From the NCBI RefSeq assembly GCF_002210225.1, contig NZ_MWUJ01000005.1:1-64000 (forward strand): a stretch of DNA of 64,000 nt, in the 5' to 3' direction. Below the pieces are notes generated by a model. The model ran no database searches and was not told the DNA's origin. It was given only the letters and a program-made list of their open reading frames with translations. The translations under genes and the position numbers were made by a program. Positions 36,925 to 45,202 of the stretch are shown here, in pieces. Position 1 is the first letter of the stretch; each line of letters begins with the position of its first letter. The DNA comes from Geofilum rhodophaeum. Lineage in GTDB: Bacteria; Bacteroidota; Bacteroidia; Bacteroidales; Marinilabiliaceae.

Positions 36925-38752
36925 CTATAAAATTGGCATTGAGCATTCGTTGCTCCAGCCAGTGGCGGGAGGGGTGAATGTTCTCGGTTAAATATTTCTC
37001 AATCATCAGACTGGCTATGGGGGCTGCCCAACTGGAACCGAAGCCGGCATTTTCTACGTAAACGGCAATGGCGATTTTTGGATCGTCTTTGGGGGCAAAA
37101 GCGACGAAAATGCTGTGGTCCTCGCCGTGGGGATTTTGGGCGGTGCCGGTCTTTCCGCAGATGTCGATGCCGGGAATGCGGGCCAGGCGGGCGGTACCAC
37201 CGATTTCACCCAGGATGGCTTGTTCCATTCCCTCAATAACCGGCTCAAAGTGAATCGAATCGATTCCTGTGTTGTGACGTTCTTTAAAACGTGAGGGGAT
37301 GGTGTCGTTTTCTATGGCTTTGACCACATGGGGGGTGTGGTACCAGCCCCGGTTGGCTATGGCGGCGGTCATGTTGGCCATTTGGATGGGGGTGGTGAGC
37401 AATTCGCCCTGACCAATGGACAGGGAAATGACGGTGAGCGAACCCCAGCTGCCGCGGTAAAGGCGGTTGAAATATTCGGAATTGGGCACGAAGCCCGGGT
37501 TTTCATTGAAAAAGTCGCTGCCCAGTCTTTGCCCAAAACCAAAGTTGTGGAGGTAATTGCTCCAGTGATCGAGTCCCTCCTTGGGCGAGCCGAGCGCGGG
37601 GTTATCGAGTACATCGCGAAAGGCATAACAATAATAGGCGTTGCACGAATTGGCCAGGGAGGGGACCAGGCTGAGGGGACTGCGGTGGGGGTGGCAACCT
37701 ACGTGGACGCCGCGGGCATAAAAACCGTTGTTGCAGACGTGGGTGGTGTTGCTGCGCAATACGCCTTCCTGCATGGCAATAAGTGCCATTACTGTTTTAA
37801 AGGTGGAGCCGGGCGGATAGCCCGACATGATGGCCCGGTTGAGCAGGGGGGAGAGGCTGTCGGTCACCAAAGCCGGAAAGTTTCGGGAACGCTCGCGGCC
37901 TACGAGCAGGGCCGGGTCGTAGCCGGGACTGCTGACCAGACTGAGGATTTCTCCGGTGGAGGGCTCTATGGCCACCACGCTGCCGCTTTTGTTTTGCATG
38001 AGCAGCTCGCCATAGGCTTGCAGGTCGATGTCGAGGGTCAGGGTAACATCTTTGCCGGCAACCGCTGCGGTGTCGAGGCGCCCTCCGCGCATGGGCCCTT
38101 TTTCGCGGCCGTGCACGTCTACAAGGATGTAGCGTGCCCCTTTTTCGCCACGAAGAAAAGTTTCGTAAGTGCGCTCTATGCCGCTGATGCCGGTGTAGTC
38201 GCCCAGACTGTAATAGGCATCGTTTTTAAGGTGGTTTTCGTTGGTTTCGGCTACATAACCGAAAACGTGGGCGGCCAGGGGGTATTCGTACTTGCGAACG
38301 GTACGGCGTTGCGCAAAGAAACCCTTAAACAGGTAGAGCTGTTCCTGCAATACGGCGTATTGTTCGGCCGACAGCTGTTTGTAGAATACGGAAGGTTTGA
38401 AGCTGGATATTTTCCGGCTGCGAAGGTTGTTGCGGACTTCCGCAAAGAGCTCGCGTACCTGGTCGTGAGGCAGGCCCAGGGCCTGACTGAAGGCCAGGGT
38501 ATCGAAAGGCGTTACTTCGCGGGGCACGATCATGAGGTCGTAAACCGGCTGGTTGGCTACCAGAAGCTTTCCGTTACGATCGTAGATGAGTCCCCGGGAG
38601 GGATATTGGGTGAGCTGGCGTTGGGTGTTGCTTTCTGCATAAAACTTGTAGGAGGGATCGACCACCTGCAGCACAAACAGGCGGACGATGTAGATCAGTC
38701 CGATGAGCACAAAGGCGATGTTGATGATTATGGCTCGGTTGCTGTTTCCCAC
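36908..38752 (-). CDS. mrdA: Penicillin-binding protein 2 (elongasome transpeptidase)
   Basis: This 614-residue protein crosslinks new peptidoglycan with RodA. It has one N-terminal membrane anchor (about 9-30), a dimerisation domain (LIYDRNGKLLVANQPVYDL), and a transpeptidase domain with STFK (Ser316-Lys319), SCN (369-371) and KTG (534-536). All catalytic motifs are intact. It lies between mreD and rodA and overlaps rodA by 17 bases. Confidence 0.95.
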   Translation of the reverse strand: MGNSNRAIIINIAFVLIGLIYIVRLFVLQVVDPSYKFYAESNTQRQLTQYPSRGLIYDRNGKLLVANQPVYDLMIVPREVTPFDTLAFSQALGLPHDQVRELFAEVRNNLRSRKISSFKPSVFYKQLSAEQYAVLQEQLYLFKGFFAQRRTVRKYEYPLAAHVFGYVAETNENHLKNDAYYSLGDYTGISGIERTYETFLRGEKGARYILVDVHGREKGPMRGGRLDTAAVAGKDVTLTLDIDLQAYGELLMQNKSGSVVAIEPSTGEILSLVSSPGYDPALLVGRERSRNFPALVTDSLSPLLNRAIMSGYPPGSTFKTVMALIAMQEGVLRSNTTHVCNNGFYARGVHVGCHPHRSPLSLVPSLANSCNAYYCYAFRDVLDNPALGSPKEGLDHWSNYLHNFGFGQRLGSDFFNENPGFVPNSEYFNRLYRGSWGSLTVISLSIGQGELLTTPIQMANMTAAIANRGWYHTPHVVKAIENDTIPSRFKERHNTGIDSIHFEPVIEGMEQAILGEIGGTARLARIPGIDICGKTGTAQNPHGEDHSIFVAFAPKDDPKIAIAVYVENAGFGSSWAAPIASLMIEKYLTENIHPSRHWLEQRMLNANFIDAQQE

Positions 38753-38768
38753 GTTTTATCTGGTTTTA

Positions 38769-39284
38769 TCAAATTCTTTTTTGTTGACTGCTGAAGAGTT
38801 GGGCCAGGAGGATGACCGCCAGGGTGGCGGCGGAACTGAGCAGGGTTTTGGAGAGGGTGGCTCCAGGCTTGGAAAAACCAAAGGCTTCGGTAAAGAAGAG
38901 GAAGAGGTGATGGGCCACTACGGCCAGGCTGGCGTATTTCATGAACCAGGCGAGTCCGAAATGTGCGCGGGTGGGCAGACTGCCCGGTTCGTAACCATCG
39001 CGGGGGGCGAAGATGCGCAAAAGTGAGGGGCGCAAAAAGCAAAGAAAAACGGTGGCTGCGGTATGCATGCCGATGGTGTTCAGAAAAAGGTCCATCAGCA
39101 GTCCCGTAAAAAACCCGATGATCAGCAGCAGCCAGCCCGGCATTTCTACGGGCAGGATGAGTAGGAACAGCACGTAGAGCCAGGGGTTGACGTAGCCGCC
39201 CAGATTCAGGTTGTTGAGTACCAGAATCTGAATCAGCAGGATGGCTGCAAAACTTAGCAGGTAGCGCCCCAGGTAGTTAATCAT
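38769..39284 (-). CDS. mreD: Rod shape-determining protein MreD
   Basis: This 171-residue membrane protein has about five hydrophobic segments and little sequence conservation. GLLMDLFLNTIGMHTAATVFL is the best family-like stretch. The identification rests on size, topology and the position between mreC and mrdA. It overlaps the mreC end by eight bases. MreD bridges MreC to the cytoplasmic elongasome. Confidence 0.88.
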   Translation of the reverse strand: MINYLGRYLLSFAAILLIQILVLNNLNLGGYVNPWLYVLFLLILPVEMPGWLLLIIGFFTGLLMDLFLNTIGMHTAATVFLCFLRPSLLRIFAPRDGYEPGSLPTRAHFGLAWFMKYASLAVVAHHLFLFFTEAFGFSKPGATLSKTLLSSAATLAVILLAQLFSSQQKRI

Positions 39285-40107
39285 TTTCGGTCAGTTTTTC
39301 CAGTTCGTTGATTTCTTCGCGATCAATTTTTTCCACCACTTCGACATGGGTCAGGTTTTTAAAGTCGATCGACAGCTTGACCCGAATGACATAAAAGCCT
39401 TCGCCCTGGTTGAGTTCAAAATCCTCGATGGTGCCAATAAGGATGTTCTCCGGAAAGATGGCGGAAAAGCCGCTGGTAACGACGGCATCGCCTACCGCCA
39501 CTGGTGCGTGGGCGGGAATTTCATTGAGCAGCACGTGTTGGTACGAGCGGGCATCCCATTCCAGGGAGCCAAAGTGGTTGGTTTCTCTCAGTTTTGCCGA
39601 TATTTTCAGCTGGGTGTTGAGGAGGGATATCACGGTGGCGTACCCTTTTGAGGTGTGGCGTACCACACCGACCAGTCCCCTGGCTGAAATTACGCCCATT
39701 CCTGCTTCAATGCCGTGGCTCTCTCCGCGATTGATGGTGAGGTAGTTGTGGTGCTTGTTGACCGAGTTGTTGATGACACTCGCCGGCCTGAAAAGGTAGT
39801 TGAGGGTGGCGGGTGTTTGTCCCGGTCCAAAGGGGCGGTCGGCCTCAAATTGTTCGGGACTGGGGAGCTGACTGCGTAAAAAGGCGTTCTCCCTGGAGAG
39901 CTCTTCGTTGGCGCGCTTGAGACTGAAATAGTCGCTGAAGGTGGAGGAAATTTGCAGCACGCCGGCTGCAAAGCGTCCCGAGGAGTTGAGAAAGGTCTGG
40001 CGGTGATGGTGATTGTAATTCACCAACAGGTAAAAACTGATCGTTTCGAGGAAAAGAAACAGAAAAAAGAGGTGGTATCTGAGGAGGAAACGGATGAAGT
40101 TTCTCAT
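39277..40107 (-). CDS. mreC: Rod shape-determining protein MreC
   Basis: This 276-residue protein has one N-terminal membrane anchor (about 13-30), a periplasmic coiled coil (about 60-85, SLKRANEELSRENAFLRSQL), and the paired beta domains of MreC (NYLTINRGESHGIEAGMGVI and AVGDAVVTSGFSAIFPENIL). It links MreB to PBP2 and RodA across the membrane. A perfect 14-bp hairpin lies between it and mreB. Confidence 0.94.
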   Translation of the reverse strand: MRNFIRFLLRYHLFFLFLFLETISFYLLVNYNHHHRQTFLNSSGRFAAGVLQISSTFSDYFSLKRANEELSRENAFLRSQLPSPEQFEADRPFGPGQTPATLNYLFRPASVINNSVNKHHNYLTINRGESHGIEAGMGVISARGLVGVVRHTSKGYATVISLLNTQLKISAKLRETNHFGSLEWDARSYQHVLLNEIPAHAPVAVGDAVVTSGFSAIFPENILIGTIEDFELNQGEGFYVIRVKLSIDFKNLTHVEVVEKIDREEINELEKLTEND

Positions 40108-40135
40108 ACAGCCGAAACGTTTTTAAAGCTTTAAA

Positions 40136-40166
40136 CTTCGGACAGGCTCCGCGAGCCTGTCCGAAG
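40136..40166 (-). repeat. Perfect 14-bp hairpin between mreB and mreC (REP-like)
   Basis: CTTCGGACAGGCTC (40136-40149) pairs perfectly with GAGCCTGTCCGAAG (40153-40166) over a three-base loop. It ends 9 bases from the mreB stop and 28 bases before mreC. It has no long T run, so it is more like a dispersed palindromic (REP-type) unit or an mRNA-stabilising/attenuating stem than a full terminator. Confidence 0.7.
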
Positions 40167-40174
40167 AGGATCTT

Positions 40175-41200
40175 TTAGCGCAACAGGAACGAAAACTTGT
40201 GCCTGTTTTTGAGGGCGATGCCGGTACCTCTGGCTACGGCGTGCAGCGGGTTTTCGGCAATGTGGAAGGGGATGTTCAGTTTGTTGGTCAAACGCTTGTC
40301 GAGTCCGCGCAGCAAGGCACCTCCTCCAGCCAGGTAAATGCCCTTGTTTACGATGTCGGAATACAATTCGGGGGGCGTTTGTTCCAGCGCATTTAGAATG
40401 GCGGTCTCCATTTTGGAAATGGATTTTTCCAGACAGTGGGAGATTTCCTGATAGGATACGGGCACCTCAATAGGCAGGGCGGTCATTTGGTTTGGACCGT
40501 TTACAATGTAGTCTGCCGGCGGCTCGTCGAGTTCGGGCAGGGCAGAGCCCACGCGGATTTTGATTTCTTCGGCGGTGCGCTCGCCAATTTTAATGTTGTG
40601 TTGGCGGCGCATGTACTCCATAATGTCGGCCGTGAGGTCGTCGCCCGCAATGCGGATGGATTTGTTGGTGACTATGCCTCCGAGTGAAATAACGGCAATC
40701 TCCGTAGAACCACCACCGATGTCCACCACCATGTGTCCTTCGGGGGCTTCTACATCCAAGCCGATGCCCAGGGCGGCAGCCATGGGCTCATAGATCATGT
40801 ACACTTCGCGTCCGCCGGCATGCTCGGCAGAGTCGCGTACGGCGCGGATTTCCACTTCGGTACTGCCGGAGGGAATACAGACCACGATGGTCAACGAGGG
40901 CGTAAACAGCCGCTTTTTGTTCTGATCCATCATTTTAATCATCCCCCGAATCATTTGCTCGGCGGCGTTAAAGTCGGCAATTACCCCGTCGCGCAAGGGG
41001 CGTATGGTGTAGATGTTGTCGTGGGTCTTCCCATGCATTTGCCGCGCCTTCTCTCCAATGGCCACCAGCTTGTCGCTGCGGCGGTCGAGGGCTACGATGC
41101 TGGGTTCGTCCACTACAATTTTGTCGTTGTGGATGATGATGGTATTGGCGGTACCCAGGTCCATCGCCAATTCTTGTGAGAGGAAGGAAAACAATCCCAT
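40175..41200 (-). CDS. mreB: Rod shape-determining actin homologue MreB
   Basis: This 341-residue cytoplasmic actin-like ATPase organises the elongation machinery. The nucleotide-binding phosphate loops are visible: AMDLGTANTIIIHNDKIVVD near the N-terminus and VVDIGGGSTEIAVISLGGIV in the middle, then LAGGGALLRGLDKRL. It starts 12 bases after the purH stop, so the mre cluster is probably cotranscribed with purH. Confidence 0.97.
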   Translation of the reverse strand: MGLFSFLSQELAMDLGTANTIIIHNDKIVVDEPSIVALDRRSDKLVAIGEKARQMHGKTHDNIYTIRPLRDGVIADFNAAEQMIRGMIKMMDQNKKRLFTPSLTIVVCIPSGSTEVEIRAVRDSAEHAGGREVYMIYEPMAAALGIGLDVEAPEGHMVVDIGGGSTEIAVISLGGIVTNKSIRIAGDDLTADIMEYMRRQHNIKIGERTAEEIKIRVGSALPELDEPPADYIVNGPNQMTALPIEVPVSYQEISHCLEKSISKMETAILNALEQTPPELYSDIVNKGIYLAGGGALLRGLDKRLTNKLNIPFHIAENPLHAVARGTGIALKNRHKFSFLLR

Positions 41201-41212
41201 GCTGATGTTTTT

Positions 41213-42736
41213 TTAATGTTTGAAATGGCGGTTTCCTGTAAATACCATGGAAACGTTGTTTTGATCGCAAAACGTGATGGTCTCGTTGTCGCGAATGGAA
41301 CCTCCGGGTTGTATAACGGCGGTGATGCCTGCTTTTTGGGCCAGCTCCACCGAATCGGCAAAAGGAAAGAAGGCGTCGGAGGCCATTACTGCTCCTTTTA
41401 GGTCAAATTCGAAGGATCCGGCTTTGCTGATGGCGTGTTTAAGTGCATCTACCCGGGATGTTTGTCCCACCCCGCTGGCAATCAGCTGCTTGTTTTTGGC
41501 CAGTACGATGGCGTTGGACTTGGAATGCTTCACTATTTTGTTGGCAAACAGCAAATCTTCGATTTCTTTTGCGCTGGGCGCGCTCTGGGTTACACTTTTC
41601 AGGTCGTCCGCAGTTTCGGTTTTGGTGTCGCGCTCCTGAATGAGTACGCCGTTGAGCAGGGTGCGCGATTGAAGCGCGGGCTGGGCTTGCTGTTTCAGAA
41701 TTAAAATGATGCGGTTCTTTTTCTTTTTGAGAATTTCCAGAGCCGCTGCATCGTAGGCCGGAGCCAGTATAACTTCAAAAAATATCTTGTCCATTTCAGC
41801 AGCAGCAGCGGCGTCTACCGCAGTGTTGGTGATGATGATGCCGCCAAAGGCCGAAACCGGATCGCCGGCCAGGGCATCGTTCCATGCCTCGGTGAGGTTG
41901 GGCCGGGAGGCCAAACCGCAAGCATTGTTGTGTTTGAGGATGGCTACGGTTGTTTCATCAAAATCGGCAATTAAGGCAACGGCTGCATCAATGTCCAGCA
42001 GGTTGTTGTAGGATATTTCCTTGCCGTGTACCTGCTCAAAAACATCGTCGAGCCGGCCATAGAAAATGCCTTTTTGGTGGGGGTTTTCACCGTAGCGCAG
42101 ACTTTTCTGCTCGTCCACTGCAGCGCGGTGGGCGGGGAATTCTTCGTGGCTGAAATAATTGTAGATGGCGCTGTCGTAACCCGAAGATACGGCAAAGGCG
42201 GCAGTGGCGAACCAGCGTCGATCGTCCAGGGTAGTGGCGCCGTCTTGCTTTTTCAGCAGGTCCAGCAAGGTTTCGTACTGCTTTTGGGAGGGCACAATCA
42301 CCACATCTTTATAATTCTTGGCTGCTGCCCGTATCAGTGAAATGCCGCCAATGTCAATTTTTTCGATGATGCTGGCGTGGTCGGCCCCGGAGGCTACGGT
42401 TTCCTCAAAGGGGTAAAGGTCCACGATGACCAGGTCGATTTCGGGAATTTTGTATTCCTCCAGTTGTTGCAGGTGGGTGGTTTCTTCGCGTCGGGCCAAA
42501 ATGCCGCCAAAAACACCCGGGTGGAGGGTTTTTACCCGACCGCCCAAAATGGAGGGATAGCCGGTGAGATTTTCCACAGGCGTTACCGTAACGCCCAGCT
42601 GCTCAATAAAGGTTTGCGTTCCTCCGGTGGAGTATATTTTTACGCCTTGTTGATCAAGGGTTTTAACAATTTCGTCGAGTCCGTCTTTATAAAAAACAGA
42701 AATCAGGGCGGATTTTATTTTCTTAGTTGCGCTCAT
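41213..42736 (-). CDS. purH: Bifunctional AICAR transformylase / IMP cyclohydrolase
   Basis: This 507-residue enzyme catalyses the last two steps to IMP, taking formyl groups from 10-formyl-tetrahydrofolate. The MGS-like cyclohydrolase domain is at the N-terminus (ALISVFYKDGLDEIV, STGGTQTFIEQLGV, LGGRVKTLHP). The transformylase domain follows (SLRYGENPHQKG, LKHNNACG, SDAFFPFADSVE, and QPGGSIRD near the end). The start is ATG 42736 (MSATKKIKSA); the open frame extends upstream without likeness. Full length, and first gene before the mre cluster. Confidence 0.96.
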   Translation of the reverse strand: MSATKKIKSALISVFYKDGLDEIVKTLDQQGVKIYSTGGTQTFIEQLGVTVTPVENLTGYPSILGGRVKTLHPGVFGGILARREETTHLQQLEEYKIPEIDLVIVDLYPFEETVASGADHASIIEKIDIGGISLIRAAAKNYKDVVIVPSQKQYETLLDLLKKQDGATTLDDRRWFATAAFAVSSGYDSAIYNYFSHEEFPAHRAAVDEQKSLRYGENPHQKGIFYGRLDDVFEQVHGKEISYNNLLDIDAAVALIADFDETTVAILKHNNACGLASRPNLTEAWNDALAGDPVSAFGGIIITNTAVDAAAAAEMDKIFFEVILAPAYDAAALEILKKKKNRIILILKQQAQPALQSRTLLNGVLIQERDTKTETADDLKSVTQSAPSAKEIEDLLFANKIVKHSKSNAIVLAKNKQLIASGVGQTSRVDALKHAISKAGSFEFDLKGAVMASDAFFPFADSVELAQKAGITAVIQPGGSIRDNETITFCDQNNVSMVFTGNRHFKH

Positions 42737-42763
42737 TGTGTGTAAAATTTCTTTCAATAGTCG

Positions 42764-42794
42764 CAAAAATAAGAAAATAAGCACAGTTGGCAAC
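42764..42794 (-). promoter_or_regulatory. Putative promoter of purH-mreBCD-mrdA-rodA
   Basis: Minus-strand TATTTTTG (42771-42764) sits 19 bases after GTTG (42794-42791), one mismatch from TTTG, and 28 bases before the purH ATG. Confidence 0.45.
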
Positions 42795-42891
42795 GCAATT
42801 TCGGCTTTTTGTTGAGGGTTTACAGGCCGAATACATACAGATTCTTTTCTTGTCGCCTGGCCTGTTTTTCTATGCTGCCCGGTTTTTAGGT

Positions 42892-43611
42892 TTATTTTGA
42901 CGCAAAACCTACCGTTACGATGCTGATTTTGGCTCCTGGAATTTGGTTCAGGGTGCGGCAACAGGCTTCGAGAGTGGCCCCGGTGGTCAGCACATCATCG
43001 ACCAGCATCAAGTGGGTGTAGTCCGGATGGGCCGGACTGAGTGCGAAGGCGTCTTTCACATTCTCCCACCTTTCGTAGCGCGTTTTTCGGGTTTGTGAGG
43101 GCTTGTAGTGTCGGCGTATCAGCACCTGATCCATGATGGGCAGTTGCAGCACTTCGGCCATGCCCCGGGCTATTAGGAGGGATTGGTTGTAGCCGCGTTG
43201 CTTTTCCTTTAAGGGATGCAGGGGCACGGGAATGAGGCAGTCGGGTTGCGGAAAATCCCTGCACCGGAGCAGGTGCTGGGCGCTGATGCGCCCCAGCAGC
43301 TGTCCCACCTCCGGTTGATTGCGGTACTTGAGCTGGTGCAAGAGGTTTTGGAGGACTTCTCCCTTGCGAAAGTGATAGAGGGAGGTGGCGTAGTCGACCG
43401 GGACCCTGCCCCAGAAGGATTGGACCACCGGGTTTTCGGGATTGGACTCGTAGTGGGTGGCTGGTAGGCGACTGAGACACTGTCGACAAAGAAAATCTTC
43501 GTATTGGTTGAGTGCCTGGCCACAATGGCGACAGTATTCCGGGAAGAGCAGGCTTAGGAGTCCGTCCCACCAGTCGCGCCATCGCGGTATTATCGGCTTT
43601 AAGTTGGGCAT
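42892..43611 (-). CDS. ComF family phosphoribosyltransferase-like protein
   Basis: This 239-residue protein has an N-terminal four-cysteine zinc knuckle (CRHCG, then CRQC), a middle HFRKGEVLQNLLHQLKYR block, and a phosphoribosyltransferase loop LMLVDDVLTTGATLEACC. ComF proteins take part in DNA uptake in competent bacteria, but many non-competent species keep them; comM is also in this window. The start is ATG 43611. It is divergent from mpl. Confidence 0.88.
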   Translation of the reverse strand: MPNLKPIIPRWRDWWDGLLSLLFPEYCRHCGQALNQYEDFLCRQCLSRLPATHYESNPENPVVQSFWGRVPVDYATSLYHFRKGEVLQNLLHQLKYRNQPEVGQLLGRISAQHLLRCRDFPQPDCLIPVPLHPLKEKQRGYNQSLLIARGMAEVLQLPIMDQVLIRRHYKPSQTRKTRYERWENVKDAFALSPAHPDYTHLMLVDDVLTTGATLEACCRTLNQIPGAKISIVTVGFASK

Positions 43612-43718
43612 GTTTGTCGGGTTAGCGCTTGAAGCAGACAAGTTCCACAATTTTGCCCTTTTGGGCAAGCGGTCGATAAATTTTTGTCGCCGGGTAGCGG
43701 TGGCCCCGCTTTATTCCT

Positions 43719-43726
43719 TATTTTTG
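43719..43726 (+). promoter_or_regulatory. Putative -7 box for mpl
   Basis: TATTTTTG fits TAnnTTTG and lies 20 bases before the mpl ATG; no -33 partner is obvious. Confidence 0.35.
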
Positions 43727-43746
43727 AAAGAACAATCAGAAAATTT

Positions 43747-45111
43747 ATGCGTGTACATTTTATAGCAATAGGGGGCAGTGCCATGCACAATTTGGCTTTG
43801 GCGCTTCACGAAAATGGTTTTGAGGTGAGTGGCAGCGACGATGAGGTTTTTGAGCCCAGTCGTTCCCGACTGGCTGCGCGGGGACTCTTGCCGGCCGGGG
43901 AGGGTTGGCAGCCGGAGCTGATTACCCGGGAGCTGGATGCCATTATATTGGGCATGCATGCCCGGCCGGACAATCCGGAGTTGTTGCGTGCGCAGGAGCT
44001 GGGTCTCAAGGTGTATTCCTATCCCGAGTATTTGTACGAGCAGTGTCGCGACAAGACCCGGGTGGTGATTGGGGGCAGTCACGGCAAAACCACCGTTACG
44101 TCCATGATTATGCACGCTCTGCGTTTTCAGGGGGTGGACTTTGATTACATGGTGGGGGCGCAGTTGGAGGGCTTCGAAACCATGGTGCGCTTGTCCAAAA
44201 CAGCCAAAATTGCCGTGTTCGAAGGCGATGAGTATTTGTCGTCGCCCATTGATTTGCGGCCCAAGTTTTTGTGGTACCGTCCGCATTTGGCTTTGTTGAC
44301 CGGGGTGGCCTGGGATCATATCAATGTTTTTCCCACCCAGGAAAAGTACAATGAGCAGTTTCGTTTGTTTGCAGAAACTGTTGATGACAGTGGCTACCTA
44401 ACCTGGTTTAGTGGCGATTCTGTTTTGCAAAAATTGTTTGCTGAAAACACCTGGCCCTTTAGGGTGGAGCCTTATTCGGAACTGGCGCAGCGGGAGGCGG
44501 AGGGACCGTCCTGCATCTGGTACGGGGAGCGCAGCTGGCCGGTGCCTGTGTTCGGTGCCCACAACCGCCAGAATATGGCGGGTGCCTTGAAAGTCTGCCA
44601 ACAGCTGGGACTGAGTGCCGGACAGTTTTTGGAAGCTATGGCCAGCTTTAAGGGGGCTGCACGCCGTTTGCAAGTGTTGCGCGAAAAAGGAGACGCCGCC
44701 GTTTTTTATGATTTTGCGCACGCGCCTTCTAAGTTAAGGGCCAGTATTGCCGCCGTTAAGGAGCAGTATCCCGGACGTCGGCTCCTGGCTTGCATGGAAT
44801 TGCATACTTTCAGCAGTCTCAACAAGGATTTTTTGCCCCAGTACCAGGGCAGTATGGCTCTGGCCGACGAGGCCCTGGTGTATTTTAATCCCCAGGTTTT
44901 GGCGCACAAGCGTTTGCCTGAGGTGTCGGCTGCGGAGGTGGCACAGGCCTTTGGTCTGCCGGAAACGGCAGTGGTGACTTCGAACGCCGACCTGCTGGAG
45001 CGCCTCAGGGGCTTCTCCTTGCAGGAAGCCAATCTGCTGATCATGACTTCAGGCAACTTTGGCGGGCTGAAGGTGCAGGACTTTGTGGCAGAAGAATTGA
45101 ACTGGGATTAG
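43747..45111 (+). CDS. mpl: Mpl-type Mur ligase, UDP-MurNAc:tripeptide ligase (peptidoglycan recycling)
   Basis: This 454-residue protein has the Mur ligase order: an N-terminal Rossmann domain (RVHFIAIGGSAMHNLALAL), the ATP site GGSHGKTTVTSM, the central VFEGDEYLSSPIDLRPKFLW typical of Mpl rather than MurC, and a C-terminal domain with YDFAHAPSKLRASI. Mpl attaches recovered L-Ala-D-Glu-mDAP tripeptide to UDP-MurNAc. The start is ATG 43747. It ends with TAG just before a bidirectional terminator. Confidence 0.9.
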   Translation: MRVHFIAIGGSAMHNLALALHENGFEVSGSDDEVFEPSRSRLAARGLLPAGEGWQPELITRELDAIILGMHARPDNPELLRAQELGLKVYSYPEYLYEQCRDKTRVVIGGSHGKTTVTSMIMHALRFQGVDFDYMVGAQLEGFETMVRLSKTAKIAVFEGDEYLSSPIDLRPKFLWYRPHLALLTGVAWDHINVFPTQEKYNEQFRLFAETVDDSGYLTWFSGDSVLQKLFAENTWPFRVEPYSELAQREAEGPSCIWYGERSWPVPVFGAHNRQNMAGALKVCQQLGLSAGQFLEAMASFKGAARRLQVLREKGDAAVFYDFAHAPSKLRASIAAVKEQYPGRRLLACMELHTFSSLNKDFLPQYQGSMALADEALVYFNPQVLAHKRLPEVSAAEVAQAFGLPETAVVTSNADLLERLRGFSLQEANLLIMTSGNFGGLKVQDFVAEELNWD

Positions 45112-45136
45112 GGTCCCCGCCAGGTCCTGGAAATAA

Positions 45137-45162
45137 AAAAGCCCCGGATGTCCGGGGCTTTT
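45137..45162. terminator. Bidirectional terminator between mpl and the CoA-transferase gene
   Basis: AAAAGCCCCGGA and TCCGGGGCTTTT form a perfect inverted repeat of 12-bp arms around TG. The genes on both sides converge on it. Confidence 0.85.
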
Positions 45163-45202
45163 GTTTGGGATAAGCCGGCGCTTAAGCTCAGCTGCGACCT
45201 GT

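Noticed and set aside
37328-38794. A 488-codon plus-strand frame antisense to mrdA
   Set aside because: Shadow of the PBP2 gene with intact catalytic motifs; no independent support.
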